Source: Cesiribacter sp964504565
GTDB lineage: Bacteria > Bacteroidota > Bacteroidia > Cytophagales > Cyclobacteriaceae
Assembly (NCBI GenBank): GCA_964504565.1
Contig: CAZDEY010000002.1
Coordinates: forward strand, 301,466-365,465
Direction of reading: 5' to 3'
Length of the DNA: 64,000 bases
Position 1 is the first letter of the stretch; each line of letters starts with the position of its first letter. Positions 34,389 to 42,660 of this stretch are shown one piece after another. The translations under genes and the position numbers were made by a program. The notes beneath the pieces are model-generated. The model saw nothing but the letters and a program-made list of their open reading frames with translations, was not told the origin of the DNA and searched no databases.

Positions 34389-34556
34389 TTAGTTCGAAAC
34401 ACGTTTTTCTTTAGCTTTTTCAGTTTCCATAGCGGCTTTTCTTTTCAATATCCAACTACGGAATGGGTATTCATCTTGGTTAGCATTAGAATTTTTACTT
34501 TCAGATTCCGAGGTTAATTTTTCCAATGCTGGATTGCAATAAATATTATATGCCAT
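34389..34556 (-). CDS. small hypothetical protein, 55 aa
   Basis: Short ORF of 55 residues, hydrophilic, with N-terminus MAYNIYCNPALEKLTSESES and a basic C-terminus (WILKRKAAMETEKAKEKR). Unknown family. Support for its reality: it ends 25 bases before a strong minus-strand terminator, it has ordinary codon use, and no other gene covers this interval. The central FRSWILKRK stretch looks helical. It lies next to the stress-type cluster (34656-37574), on the same strand as its first two genes. Confidence 0.55.
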   Translation of the reverse strand: MAYNIYCNPALEKLTSESESKNSNANQDEYPFRSWILKRKAAMETEKAKEKRVSN

Positions 34557-34655
34557 AATCAATAATTATATAAGTTTAAAAAGTCTAACGTCCTCACTAT
34601 AGCGAGGGATTTATACCTACGATAAAGAAATGATTATGTTATGGTTAAGCAGGCT

Positions 34656-34937
34656 TTAATCCCGGTCAATAAACTTGTAGAACGTACTTTTCTCACCGTT
34701 TTCCTTATCTTCCTGGTATACCATGGCCAAGTCATTATCTTCAAACTTCTGAAAGAACTTATCCCAGCTGGTTTCTTCAAATGATTGATTGCTTGGGCTA
34801 GCCTCCGGAAAATGGATGCGTAATATGCCATCGCCCTCCTGGTTTTCAGTATCTTTAACAAAGGCGGGTACGCCGTTTCGGGCTTCCGCCCAGTTCTTTA
34901 TTGTATGCTTGTCGGTAGTTTGGTGTGATTTGCTCAT
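34656..34937 (-). CDS. small hypothetical protein, 93 aa
   Basis: A 93-residue acidic protein (HFPEASPSNQSFEETSWDKFFQKFEDNDL, cut here: core WDKFFQKFEDNDL). It resembles short proteins frequently mislabelled as 1,4-alpha-glucan branching enzyme, but it is far too short for that activity and has none of its motifs. Function unknown. It sits 6 bases after the DUF3140 gene, so the two are probably co-transcribed in the stress-type cluster. Confidence 0.75.
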   Translation of the reverse strand: MSKSHQTTDKHTIKNWAEARNGVPAFVKDTENQEGDGILRIHFPEASPSNQSFEETSWDKFFQKFEDNDLAMVYQEDKENGEKSTFYKFIDRD

Positions 34938-34943
34938 AATACT

Positions 34944-35291
34944 TTATTTACAGTTGTCTTCTTTACAGGGATCGTGCCCCCAATTTTTTAAACTATATCG
35001 CCAGGTAGTTTCCGTAACATCGCCACTGGGTTTTTGGGCGGTATGGCGGGCAATGTAGCTGTTCACTTTCTGCATATGGTCGTAGTCAGAATCGGTGAGG
35101 TCATCCTTTTTCTTGCGCTTAATTTTAATAATCTTTTCACCGCTCTGGTAGCCGGTTGATTTGCCGCTTTCACTACCCTGGCCACTATTTTTTGCCTTAT
35201 CGGTTTCTAGCCAGCTTTCAATTTCGCTGGGGGTCATGTTTACGTTATCGTAAAATTCCTTATAAATCTCGTTATGCGATTTGTCGCTCAT
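34944..35291 (-). CDS. DUF3140 protein
   Basis: A 115-residue protein with the DUF3140 pattern: YDNVNMTPSEIESWLETD at the N-terminus, SGEKIIKIKRKKKDDLTD in the middle, and WRYSLKNWGHDP near the C-terminus. It is small, charged and probably DNA- or nucleic-acid-associated, and is often found with DUF2945 genes as here. I use the ATG at 35291 (MSDKSHNEI); the longer frame reads into the divergent gene's promoter region. Confidence 0.85.
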   Translation of the reverse strand: MSDKSHNEIYKEFYDNVNMTPSEIESWLETDKAKNSGQGSESGKSTGYQSGEKIIKIKRKKKDDLTDSDYDHMQKVNSYIARHTAQKPSGDVTETTWRYSLKNWGHDPCKEDNCK

Positions 35292-35360
35292 TATAATTTC
35301 CTTTTTAAGTAAAACATAAGAGCTAAGCCATTGTTTTCTAGGCTGAATTACTACTAAATT

Positions 35361-35570
35361 ATGATACGAGAAGGAAGCAAAGTAACGTGGAACTGGTCGG
35401 GCAGTACGGCCGAAGGTAAAGTGAAGGAAACCTTTGACCATGAGGTTACCCGAAAGATTAAAGGCTCGGAAATTACCCGCAAAGGTGAGTCGGGGAATAA
35501 AGCACTTTTAATTGAACAGGAAGATGGAAGCCAGGTGCTAAAACTGGAAAGCGAAGTGGATAAAGCCTAG
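35361..35570 (+). CDS. DUF2945 (HVA1-like, TUDOR-type) small protein
   Basis: A 69-residue protein with pattern GSKVTWNWSGSTAEGKVKE and TRKIKGSEITRKGES, matching the DUF2945/hypervirulence-associated TUDOR domain, a small SH3-like barrel. Function unknown; in other bacteria it is linked to stress loci. Divergent from DUF3140 with a short shared upstream region, so the two are probably co-regulated. Confidence 0.85.
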   Translation: MIREGSKVTWNWSGSTAEGKVKETFDHEVTRKIKGSEITRKGESGNKALLIEQEDGSQVLKLESEVDKA

Positions 35571-35613
35571 CTACTAGCCCACTTAATTTTTTTACAATCT
35601 AAATTTTTTAAAC

Positions 35614-36477
35614 GTGAATAAGACTGTAGAGAATAAAGCCCGGCAAATTACCGAGCAATCGCAGCGCCTGCCTGGTAGCGAAGCCAAAATGAAACCAGAG
35701 CCGGAGGTAATTCGCAAAAACTACCAAGGAAGCGGCAAGCTGCAGGATAAGGTAGCGCTAATTTCCGGCGGCGATAGCGGCATTGGCCGCTCGGTGGCCG
35801 TGCATTTTGCCCGTGAAGGGGCCGACGTAGCTATAATTTACCTGAGCGAAAGCAAGGATGCTAAACGAACCCAAAAGTTGGTTGAACAAGAGGGGCGGCA
35901 ATGCCTACTGCTGGAAGGTGATTTGGGCGATAAAACGTTTGCGGCGGATTGCGTTACCAAAACTATTGACAAATTTGGTAAACTAAACATCTTGGTGAAT
36001 AACGCCGCAGAACAGCATAATGCCGATAGCCTGGATGAACTAGATTTGGATGTAATGGAGAAAACATTTCGCACCAATATATTCTCTTTGTTTTACTTGA
36101 CTAAACCGGCCCTTAAGTATCTAAACGAAGGCGATTGCATTATTAATACCACCAGCGTAACCTCGTATCGGGGCAGCGAACATTTAATGGACTATGCTTC
36201 TACCAAAGGTGCTATTACTGCTTTTACCCGAAGTTTAGGCAGCAACTTGGCCCCTAAGAAAATTAGGGTAAACGCCGTAGCACCCGGCCCAATTTGGACA
36301 CCATTGATACCCAGTACCCTGGATGATGTAGATGAGTTTGGTAAGGATGTACCGCTAGAAAGGCCCGGCCAGCCTAGCGAATGCGGTCCGGCCTACGTAT
36401 ATTTAGCCAGTGAGGATGCCTCCTATATAACCAGTCAGGTAATTCATATAAACGGAGGAGAAATTGTGGGTGCATGA
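35614..36477 (+). CDS. short-chain dehydrogenase (general stress protein type)
   Basis: A 287-residue SDR enzyme. The cofactor motif is SGGDSGIGRSVA (a variant of TGxxxGIG), the catalytic residues lie in SVTSYRGSEHLMDYASTKG (Ser, Tyr, Lys), and NNAAEQ matches the NNAG motif. The roughly 45-residue N-terminal extension with Gln/Glu-rich character is typical of the YhdF/YhxC/GSP39 subgroup. It begins with GTG and its end overlaps the YihY gene by 4 bases. Confidence 0.87.
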   Translation: MNKTVENKARQITEQSQRLPGSEAKMKPEPEVIRKNYQGSGKLQDKVALISGGDSGIGRSVAVHFAREGADVAIIYLSESKDAKRTQKLVEQEGRQCLLLEGDLGDKTFAADCVTKTIDKFGKLNILVNNAAEQHNADSLDELDLDVMEKTFRTNIFSLFYLTKPALKYLNEGDCIINTTSVTSYRGSEHLMDYASTKGAITAFTRSLGSNLAPKKIRVNAVAPGPIWTPLIPSTLDDVDEFGKDVPLERPGQPSECGPAYVYLASEDASYITSQVIHINGGEIVGA

Positions 36478-37574
36478 AGCGAGCCCGAGCTAAGAAAGGA
36501 GCAAAAACGCTCTGGACCATACTGAAAGCAACTTACCTGCGGTGGATAGAGAATGACCCCTTCCGCCTAAGCGCCGTAGTAGCTTACTATGCAGTATTTT
36601 CTATGCCGGGCTTATTTGTGATTATTTTTTACCTGGCCGGTCAATTTTACGGCGATGAAGTTGTTCGCAGCGAGGTGTACGGACAGCTAAGCGGGCTTAT
36701 AGGCCCGGAAGGTGCCCGCCAGGTTGAAGCTACCATTATGAAGGCTGGTTCAGCTCAGAATAGCGCCTTGGCCACCATAATTGGTATAGGTTCCTTAGTA
36801 TATGCCGCTACCGGGGCCTTTTTTCATTTAAAAATTAGTATAAACGATATCTGGGAACTAAAAGTAGTGCCGGAGCGGGCCTTTAAACAGGTACTAATTG
36901 ACCGGGTATTCTCCTTTGGAATGGTACTGGTGGTAGGTTTTTTACTGTTGGTTTCACTAATTGTATCCTCTTTAGTTAGTGCGTTAAGCGGCTATTTTAC
37001 CAGCCACCTGCAGGAGTACTCTACCTTTGTTTTAGATATTACTAATTTTGGAATTTCGCTGGCGGTAATTACGCTACTTTTTGCTACTATCTATAAAATA
37101 ATGCCCGATGCCCACGTAGCCTGGAGTGATGTACTAATCGGTGCTTTAGTTACTGCCTTGCTATTTTTGCTGGGTAAAGCCCTTATAACTCAATACATCG
37201 GCCTTGCCGACCCGGCTTCGGCCTACGGGGCGGCCAGTAGTATTATTCTGATTCTGCTCTGGACCTCGTACGCTAGTTTGATTTTCTTTTTAGGGGCATC
37301 ATTTACGGCGGTTTACGCCCACCGCTATGGTCGGCAAATTACCCCCAAAAGTTACGCTATCCCGGTTTACGAGTATTACCGCCGTATTTCGCAAAAGGGC
37401 GGTACAGATTACGTGAAAGTGGAAAGTGAGAAAGTAAAGAAAGTGCTGGACGAACAGTACGAAACCAACCGCCTAACCGATGAAGGTGAAAAGCCGCCTA
37501 AGCCCGATGAAATGGAAGACCCGGAAGCCGATGACGCTATAGAAGTTGATACATCGCCGGATTCAAAAGCTTAG
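36474..37574 (+). CDS. YihY/BrkB-family membrane protein
   Basis: A 366-residue inner-membrane protein with six predicted membrane segments, and the family signature DPFRLSAVVAYYAVFSMPGL near residue 25. Other family features are GAASSIILILLWTSYASLIFFLGASF and the C-terminal acidic tail (about 70 residues, rich in Glu/Asp). The function of BrkB proteins is unclear; they are not the RNase BN once proposed. Start overlaps the SDR gene (ATGA), so the two are co-expressed. Confidence 0.88.
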   Translation: MKRARAKKGAKTLWTILKATYLRWIENDPFRLSAVVAYYAVFSMPGLFVIIFYLAGQFYGDEVVRSEVYGQLSGLIGPEGARQVEATIMKAGSAQNSALATIIGIGSLVYAATGAFFHLKISINDIWELKVVPERAFKQVLIDRVFSFGMVLVVGFLLLVSLIVSSLVSALSGYFTSHLQEYSTFVLDITNFGISLAVITLLFATIYKIMPDAHVAWSDVLIGALVTALLFLLGKALITQYIGLADPASAYGAASSIILILLWTSYASLIFFLGASFTAVYAHRYGRQITPKSYAIPVYEYYRRISQKGGTDYVKVESEKVKKVLDEQYETNRLTDEGEKPPKPDEMEDPEADDAIEVDTSPDSKA

Positions 37575-37586
37575 ATACTCCAATTC

Positions 37587-38285
37587 TCATTCAAAAAATA
37601 TACTGGTGTCCTGTAAAGGTTTTCGGCTTAGTTTAGGTACGTAAGCTTCTTGGGCCGGATAGCCCACCGGTAATAACAAGAAAGGCCTTTCGTTTTGGGG
37701 CCGGCCTAGTATATCGCTCAGAAAATTCATAGGGCTGGGCGTATGGGTTAACGTAGCCAGGCCGGCAGTATGTATTGCGGCTAGTAAAATACCGCAGGCT
37801 AAGCCAACCGATTCGTTTACGTAGTAATTATTACGTTTAGAACCGGTTTCATCCATTTCGTATACTCGTTTAAAAACTACAATAATCCAGGGCACCGTTT
37901 CCAGAAAGGGTTTTTGCCAGTCGGTGCCTAGCGGCGCCAGGTCTTTAAGCCAACTTTCCGGCATGCGCGAGTGGTAACTTTCGTATTCTTCTTTCTCGGC
38001 AGCTTCCCTAATCTTTTTCTTTAAATCCATACTGGAAATTGCGCAGAACGTCCAGGGTTGCTTATGCGCCCCAGACGGCGCCGTACCGGCAGTTTTCAAT
38101 ATATTTTCAATAACTGACTTATCTACTGCTTTATCGGAAAAGTGCCTCAGGCTGCGCCGGGTATTCATTTTCAGGTAAAATTCCCGGCTGGCCTTTAAGC
38201 TGTCATCGGGTTTTAGGCTGGGGTGGTGGTAGCGTATATGAGGAAAGCCCTCCACTAAAATCTCTTCAGAATGCTTTACTGACAT
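37587..38285 (-). CDS. nitroreductase-family flavoprotein
   Basis: A 232-residue nitroreductase family member. NTRRSLRHFSDK (FMN phosphate contact), TAGTAPSGAHKQPWTFCAI and GILLAAIHTAGLATLTHTPSPM are conserved. It probably uses FMN and NAD(P)H to reduce nitro or quinone compounds. The APSGAHKQPW and LTHTPSPMNFL segments resemble the IYD (iodotyrosine deiodinase-like) subgroup, so dehalogenation cannot be excluded. Confidence 0.85.
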   Translation of the reverse strand: MSVKHSEEILVEGFPHIRYHHPSLKPDDSLKASREFYLKMNTRRSLRHFSDKAVDKSVIENILKTAGTAPSGAHKQPWTFCAISSMDLKKKIREAAEKEEYESYHSRMPESWLKDLAPLGTDWQKPFLETVPWIIVVFKRVYEMDETGSKRNNYYVNESVGLACGILLAAIHTAGLATLTHTPSPMNFLSDILGRPQNERPFLLLPVGYPAQEAYVPKLSRKPLQDTSIFFE

Positions 38286-38300
38286 GGGTTGGTGTACGAA

Positions 38301-38332
38301 TTAGGTAGGTGAAAGGAGCTTGTGTATATTTG
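38301..38332 (+). promoter_or_regulatory. promoter placed next to the start codon (possible leaderless mRNA)
   Basis: TATATTTG (38325-38332), a perfect Bacteroidota -7 element, ends 5 bases before the ATG at 38338. A TTA at 38301-38303 has the right spacing (21) for a -33 element. The usual start point 5-8 bases after the -7 element would put transcription start at or next to the ATG. Confidence 0.5.
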
Positions 38333-38337
38333 CAGCA

Positions 38338-39366
38338 ATGAAATACGCGGCTCTAGTTGGCATAGCAGTTATTTTAAGCCTGATGACTGCCTGCACCCCC
38401 GATACTACCGAAGAATCACATAAACTACTGTTGGAAGGTAATACCTTTCTGGATAACCGCCAATACCCGGAGGCTATTCGCACCTACACCGAAGCTATAA
38501 AAAAGTACCCGGAAAATTTTGAGGCCTATAATAACCGGGGAATTGCTTACCAGCGGTCCGGCCGTAATAGCGAGGCGGTTACCGATTTTGATAAAGCCGT
38601 AGCTATAGCCCCGGAATATGCCCAAGCCTACTACAATCAGGGTTTGGTGTATATGGATATGGGAAATTGGGAAGCTTCGGGAAAATCGTTACGTACGGCC
38701 GCTAACCTGCAAGCCGACTCGGCCTCTTACTGGCAGGCCCTGGGCATAGTGTACACCTACACGCAGGAGTTGGATTCAGCTTTAAATGCCTTTGACCGGG
38801 CAATTTCGCTGGCCCCCCGAATAGCCGATAGTTACGTAAACCGGGCGTTAGTTAAGCTGGATTTGCAGGATTATACCGGTGCCCATCTAGATTTGGAAAC
38901 CGCACTTAAAATTGAACCAACCCATCCGGAAGCCCATAATGCACTTTCGCAGCTATTAGTTACGGAAAAAAATTACGATGAGGCTCTGAATGAAGTTAAT
39001 AAAGCGTTAATGGGCAATGCTCAAAATGCCTACTACCTTAATAACCGGGGATTTATTCTAACCAACCTGGAAAAATACGCTCAGGCGGCTGCCGATATAG
39101 AAGCCAGTTTGCGCATAGATTCCGCCAACTCAATGGCTGTTCGCAATAAAGGAATATTAGCTCTTTATCAGGATAAATATGCCGAGGCCGAAATTCTGCT
39201 AAAGAAAAGCATCCGGATGAATCCGTTCTTAGATGAGGCTAATTATTATTTAGGAGAGGTATACTATCGCCAAAACAACCTGGATGCCGCCTGCGAGATT
39301 TGGAGGAAAAGTGCTGAATTAGGAGATGCCGCCGGCCAGCAGGCAATTCAAGAGCTTTGTCAATAA
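38338..39366 (+). CDS. TPR-repeat lipoprotein
   Basis: A 342-residue lipoprotein (lipobox LMTAC, Cys19) with about eight tandem tetratricopeptide repeats from residue 30 on, each with the consensus A..Y/N..G pattern (for example YNNRGIAYQRSGRNSEAVTDFDKAV, cut here: core NNRGIAYQRSGRNSEA). Probably an envelope scaffold. I take the ATG at 38338; an upstream TTG (38320) would overlap the -7 element. Convergent with the XRE regulator. Confidence 0.85.
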   Translation: MKYAALVGIAVILSLMTACTPDTTEESHKLLLEGNTFLDNRQYPEAIRTYTEAIKKYPENFEAYNNRGIAYQRSGRNSEAVTDFDKAVAIAPEYAQAYYNQGLVYMDMGNWEASGKSLRTAANLQADSASYWQALGIVYTYTQELDSALNAFDRAISLAPRIADSYVNRALVKLDLQDYTGAHLDLETALKIEPTHPEAHNALSQLLVTEKNYDEALNEVNKALMGNAQNAYYLNNRGFILTNLEKYAQAAADIEASLRIDSANSMAVRNKGILALYQDKYAEAEILLKKSIRMNPFLDEANYYLGEVYYRQNNLDAACEIWRKSAELGDAAGQQAIQELCQ

Positions 39367-40848
39367 TTAAGTTGTTGAATATTTCTGTTGCAGATTCTTA
39401 ATTGCCCATTTTGTTTCTTCCAAGCGGTTTTGAATTTGAAGGTGAATAGGCTCGGCCGCCCGCTCGTGGCAATCAACTGCCGGGCACTGCTCGCAGGTTT
39501 GGTTTACCCGGCGTATAGGTAGGGCATCATCCTGCCACCATAATACTTTTTCTTTCAGGCTATCGTTAATTTTTAGGCCTATAGAAAGGCTACTGTTTCT
39601 ATCGGGTTGGGGGTTTTGGGCTTTGGCCAGGGCTATTACCAAATACTCATTTTCACTACCAATATATTTGCTGCGCTGGGCCCGGCATAGCACATTATTG
39701 CTTTTAGAATTTTGCAGCTCTTCAAAAATAGTTAGTGATACCCAACGCCGGCAGTAATGCTCGTTCAGCATACTGGTATGGGGGTTGTGGTGGCCACTTA
39801 GGTGTAATTCTTTAGTTAGAAAAAATTCCGAGCTAGTAATTTCGTGGTTGAAGCGGAGGAAAAACAGTTCGCTGATGCCAAAGAAATGAGGTAGCAGGTT
39901 GGTAAGTCGGTACAAAAGAGTTTCAGGGCTAACCTGATACTTATCCAGCAACCCTAAAAGGTATCCTTCATTCCAGTTGGGTAGCCGAAGCCAGGCACTA
40001 ATATCCTCACGTATTTCCTCCTGAGGTATAAGCAGGGCGCAGCTAAAGTAGGATGCCTTGAAATTATTTAGCACCTGTTCAAAACTATCTACTTCTACCC
40101 AACTGGTAGTATAACTTCTTTCTCTCAGGTTTAATACATTATAGGCTAATTCTCGGGCAAGGGCAAAGCACCGCTGCTGCTCACTTAAATTTCCGTTTAG
40201 GATAAGGCTGGTGTTTTTGCCTGGTAAGCATACACTTCTAAGATGCCTCAGTTTAGGTTCTTTTTCTAGCCCCGAGGTATGAATCTTATATGCATAATTC
40301 TCCTGAAGGATTGTAATAAGCGCCTCGGAGTTAAGATTTACATTAGTTAGAATTGAACTGCGAAATTTCGCTGTTTCTATTTCAATATCTTCAAAATAAT
40401 TATTGTGAAGTTCTTGGTAAGAGCGGAGTGAGGAAAAGTAAAACTCCTCAATCGTCATATTATAATTACGGGTTATCTCAAAAAGGGTGTTAATAAAGGC
40501 ACTAACCCGGGTAGGGGCCCCGCTCAGCATTTCCAGTAAATCCGGAACGCCAATTCCAAACATATGTAGGGGCAGTTCATGAAGTAAGTTAGATTTTAGG
40601 AGCTCAGCTAAAGGAGCCAGATTTTTAGCCAGTTGCAGGCTAACCATATAATCATAATCGGTATTCAAGGCTGAACTTAAGGCTGTTATCTTATTAGATT
40701 TAGGGTACTTCTTGCCTTTCTCGATTTCGTTTAAATAACTGACCGAAATACCGCTGGCTTTAGAAAGCTCGGCTAGGTTCATATTATTCTGTTGCCTAAG
40801 CTCCTTAAGTTTAAGGCCAAAAATTAAGCGAATATTCTCTTCGGTCAT
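39367..40848 (-). CDS. XRE/IrrE-like transcriptional regulator (ScfR/RamB type)
   Basis: A 493-residue regulator. An XRE helix-turn-helix lies at residues 8-63 (LKELRQQNNMNLAELSKASG, SVSYLNEIEKG). The middle region corresponds to the IrrE/DUF955 metallopeptidase domain but its HExxH is degenerate (ARELAYN), so no protease activity is expected. The C-terminus has a Cys cluster (Cys452, Cys455, Cys460: CEQCPAVDC) shared with DUF2083-containing short-chain fatty-acid regulators such as RamB and MccR. It is divergent from aceB-aceA, whose promoter carries a dyad, so I infer control of the glyoxylate shunt by acetyl- or propionyl-CoA status. Confidence 0.85.
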   Translation of the reverse strand: MTEENIRLIFGLKLKELRQQNNMNLAELSKASGISVSYLNEIEKGKKYPKSNKITALSSALNTDYDYMVSLQLAKNLAPLAELLKSNLLHELPLHMFGIGVPDLLEMLSGAPTRVSAFINTLFEITRNYNMTIEEFYFSSLRSYQELHNNYFEDIEIETAKFRSSILTNVNLNSEALITILQENYAYKIHTSGLEKEPKLRHLRSVCLPGKNTSLILNGNLSEQQRCFALARELAYNVLNLRERSYTTSWVEVDSFEQVLNNFKASYFSCALLIPQEEIREDISAWLRLPNWNEGYLLGLLDKYQVSPETLLYRLTNLLPHFFGISELFFLRFNHEITSSEFFLTKELHLSGHHNPHTSMLNEHYCRRWVSLTIFEELQNSKSNNVLCRAQRSKYIGSENEYLVIALAKAQNPQPDRNSSLSIGLKINDSLKEKVLWWQDDALPIRRVNQTCEQCPAVDCHERAAEPIHLQIQNRLEETKWAIKNLQQKYSTT

Positions 40849-40944
40849 ATAGAGTCAAAATGTGCTTCAGGGGCTAAATTAAGTAATTTTATCCAATTGT
40901 AATTTATGTAATGGTCATCGAACGAAAGCGTAAAATAAATATTT

Positions 40945-40958
40945 AGCGAAAATTCGCT
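40945..40958. promoter_or_regulatory. candidate operator in the aceB promoter
   Basis: AGCGAA-AA-TTCGCT, a 6-bp inverted repeat with a 2-base centre. Its last base is the first base of the TTG -33 element (40958-40960). Related CGAAA half-sites occur nearby at 40922-40928 and 40972-40976. Likely binding site of the divergent regulator. Confidence 0.55.
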
Positions 40959-40988
40959 TGTTTTTATTTTTTCGTTTTTATACATTTG
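40958..40988 (+). promoter_or_regulatory. Bacteroidota promoter of aceB-aceA
   Basis: TTG (40958-40960), 20 bases, then TACATTTG (40981-40988): a perfect consensus match, 27 bases before the aceB ATG. Confidence 0.75.
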
Positions 40989-41015
40989 AATCATACCAAT
41001 TACTCACATCTACAC

Positions 41016-42608
41016 ATGGAAATTAGTACCACAGCCAAAATTCAGATTGAAGGGAAAAACTACCCTGAGATACTGACTGAAGATGCGCTGGATTTTTTAG
41101 CCTTTCTTCACCAAAAATTTAACCAGCAACGTACTGCTTTGCTGGCCAAGCGTACTGAACTAGCCCAACCACTATTAAACGGTGGCACCCTAGCATTTCG
41201 CGATGATACCGCGGAGATAAGAACCGGAGAATGGCAGGTTGCCCCGCTACCCGAAGATCTGCAGGACCGCCGGGCCGAAATTACCGGACCGGTTGACCGC
41301 AAAATGGTTATTAATGCCCTCAATAGCGGAGCCAAAGTGTTTATGGCGGATTTTGAAGATGCTACCTCGCCAACCTGGACTAACCTGATGGAAGGTCAAC
41401 AGAATTTGTATGATGCCATTCGCCGCAAAGTAGATTTCACGAATGAAAAGGGTAAAAAATACGCGCTAAATGAGGTAGTCGCTACGCTTAAAGTTCGTCC
41501 GCGCGGTTGGCACCTGGAGGAAAAGCATCTTACTATTGAAGGCAAGAGGTTATCCGGTTCAATAGTAGATTTTGGCTTATTCTTTTTCCATAATGCCCAG
41601 GAACTAATTAAGCGCGGCAGCGGACCGTACTTCTATTTACCAAAATTGGAAAGCTACGAAGAAGCCCAATTATGGAACAGTGTATTTGTGGCCGCGCAAA
41701 ACTATTTACAAATTCCGGTAGGCACAATTAAAGCAACTGTCCTTATTGAAACCATTCCGGCTGCCTTTCAAATGGATGAAATCATATATGCCCTGAAAGA
41801 CCATATGGCGGGCCTGAATGCCGGCCGCTGGGACTATATCTTCAGCTTTATAAAGAAGTTCAGGAATAATGAAAATGCCGTGCTGCCCGATAGGGTGCAA
41901 GTTGGTATGCAAGCCCCGTTTATGGGAGCCTATGCCGAGCTGCTAGTGCAAACCTGCCATAAACGCGGGGCGCACGCCATAGGCGGTATGTCGGCTTTTA
42001 TACCGGCTAAGGATGAGGAAACCAATAAAAAGGCATTTAGTAAAGTAGAAGCTGATAAAAAATTAGAAGCCCAGCGAGGTTACGATGGTACTTGGGTAGC
42101 CCATCCGTTTTTAGTAGATATTGCCCAAATCCAAATCCAGGAGAAGTTTACCAATGGTAAAACCCACCAAAAGAGTAACCTGCGTAGCAATCTGGAGGTA
42201 AGCGCTCAGAACCTACTGGACACTGATATTCAGGACGCTAAAATTAAGGAACAGGGCCTTCGCACTAATATTAACGTTGGCATACTTTATATAGAACACT
42301 GGCTGCGGGGCATAGGGGCGGCGGCTTTATACAACCTGATGGAAGATGCCGCTACGGCAGAAATTAGCCGAGCCCAAGTTTGGCAGTGGCGGGGACATAA
42401 AGCTACCCTGGCAGATGGCCGCACCGTTACCGCTGAACTGATCGAAAAAACAATACAGGAAGAACTAGAAAACATTAAGGGCATGCTTGGCCCAGAACAA
42501 TTTGCTAAGGGCAAGTTTGCCGATGCCGAACGCTTGTTCCGGGACTTAGTACTGGAGGATGAATTTCCTGAATTCCTGACCTTAAAGGCTTACGAGCTTT
42601 TACCCTAA
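41016..42608 (+). CDS. aceB: malate synthase A
   Basis: Condenses glyoxylate and acetyl-CoA to malate, the second step of the glyoxylate shunt. The 530-residue length and motifs (FMADFEDATSPTW, KDHMAGLNAGRWDYIFSFIK, VGMQAPFMGAYAELL, AAALYNLMEDAATAEISRAQ) identify isoform A. I chose the ATG at 41016; an upstream TTG lies inside the promoter -7 element. It is the first gene of aceBA, 52 bases upstream of aceA. Confidence 0.96.
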   Translation: MEISTTAKIQIEGKNYPEILTEDALDFLAFLHQKFNQQRTALLAKRTELAQPLLNGGTLAFRDDTAEIRTGEWQVAPLPEDLQDRRAEITGPVDRKMVINALNSGAKVFMADFEDATSPTWTNLMEGQQNLYDAIRRKVDFTNEKGKKYALNEVVATLKVRPRGWHLEEKHLTIEGKRLSGSIVDFGLFFFHNAQELIKRGSGPYFYLPKLESYEEAQLWNSVFVAAQNYLQIPVGTIKATVLIETIPAAFQMDEIIYALKDHMAGLNAGRWDYIFSFIKKFRNNENAVLPDRVQVGMQAPFMGAYAELLVQTCHKRGAHAIGGMSAFIPAKDEETNKKAFSKVEADKKLEAQRGYDGTWVAHPFLVDIAQIQIQEKFTNGKTHQKSNLRSNLEVSAQNLLDTDIQDAKIKEQGLRTNINVGILYIEHWLRGIGAAALYNLMEDAATAEISRAQVWQWRGHKATLADGRTVTAELIEKTIQEELENIKGMLGPEQFAKGKFADAERLFRDLVLEDEFPEFLTLKAYELLP

Positions 42609-42660
42609 AACTACTTCTGAAAACAATTTTTTTAAACAAACACATACACTATACCTCACC

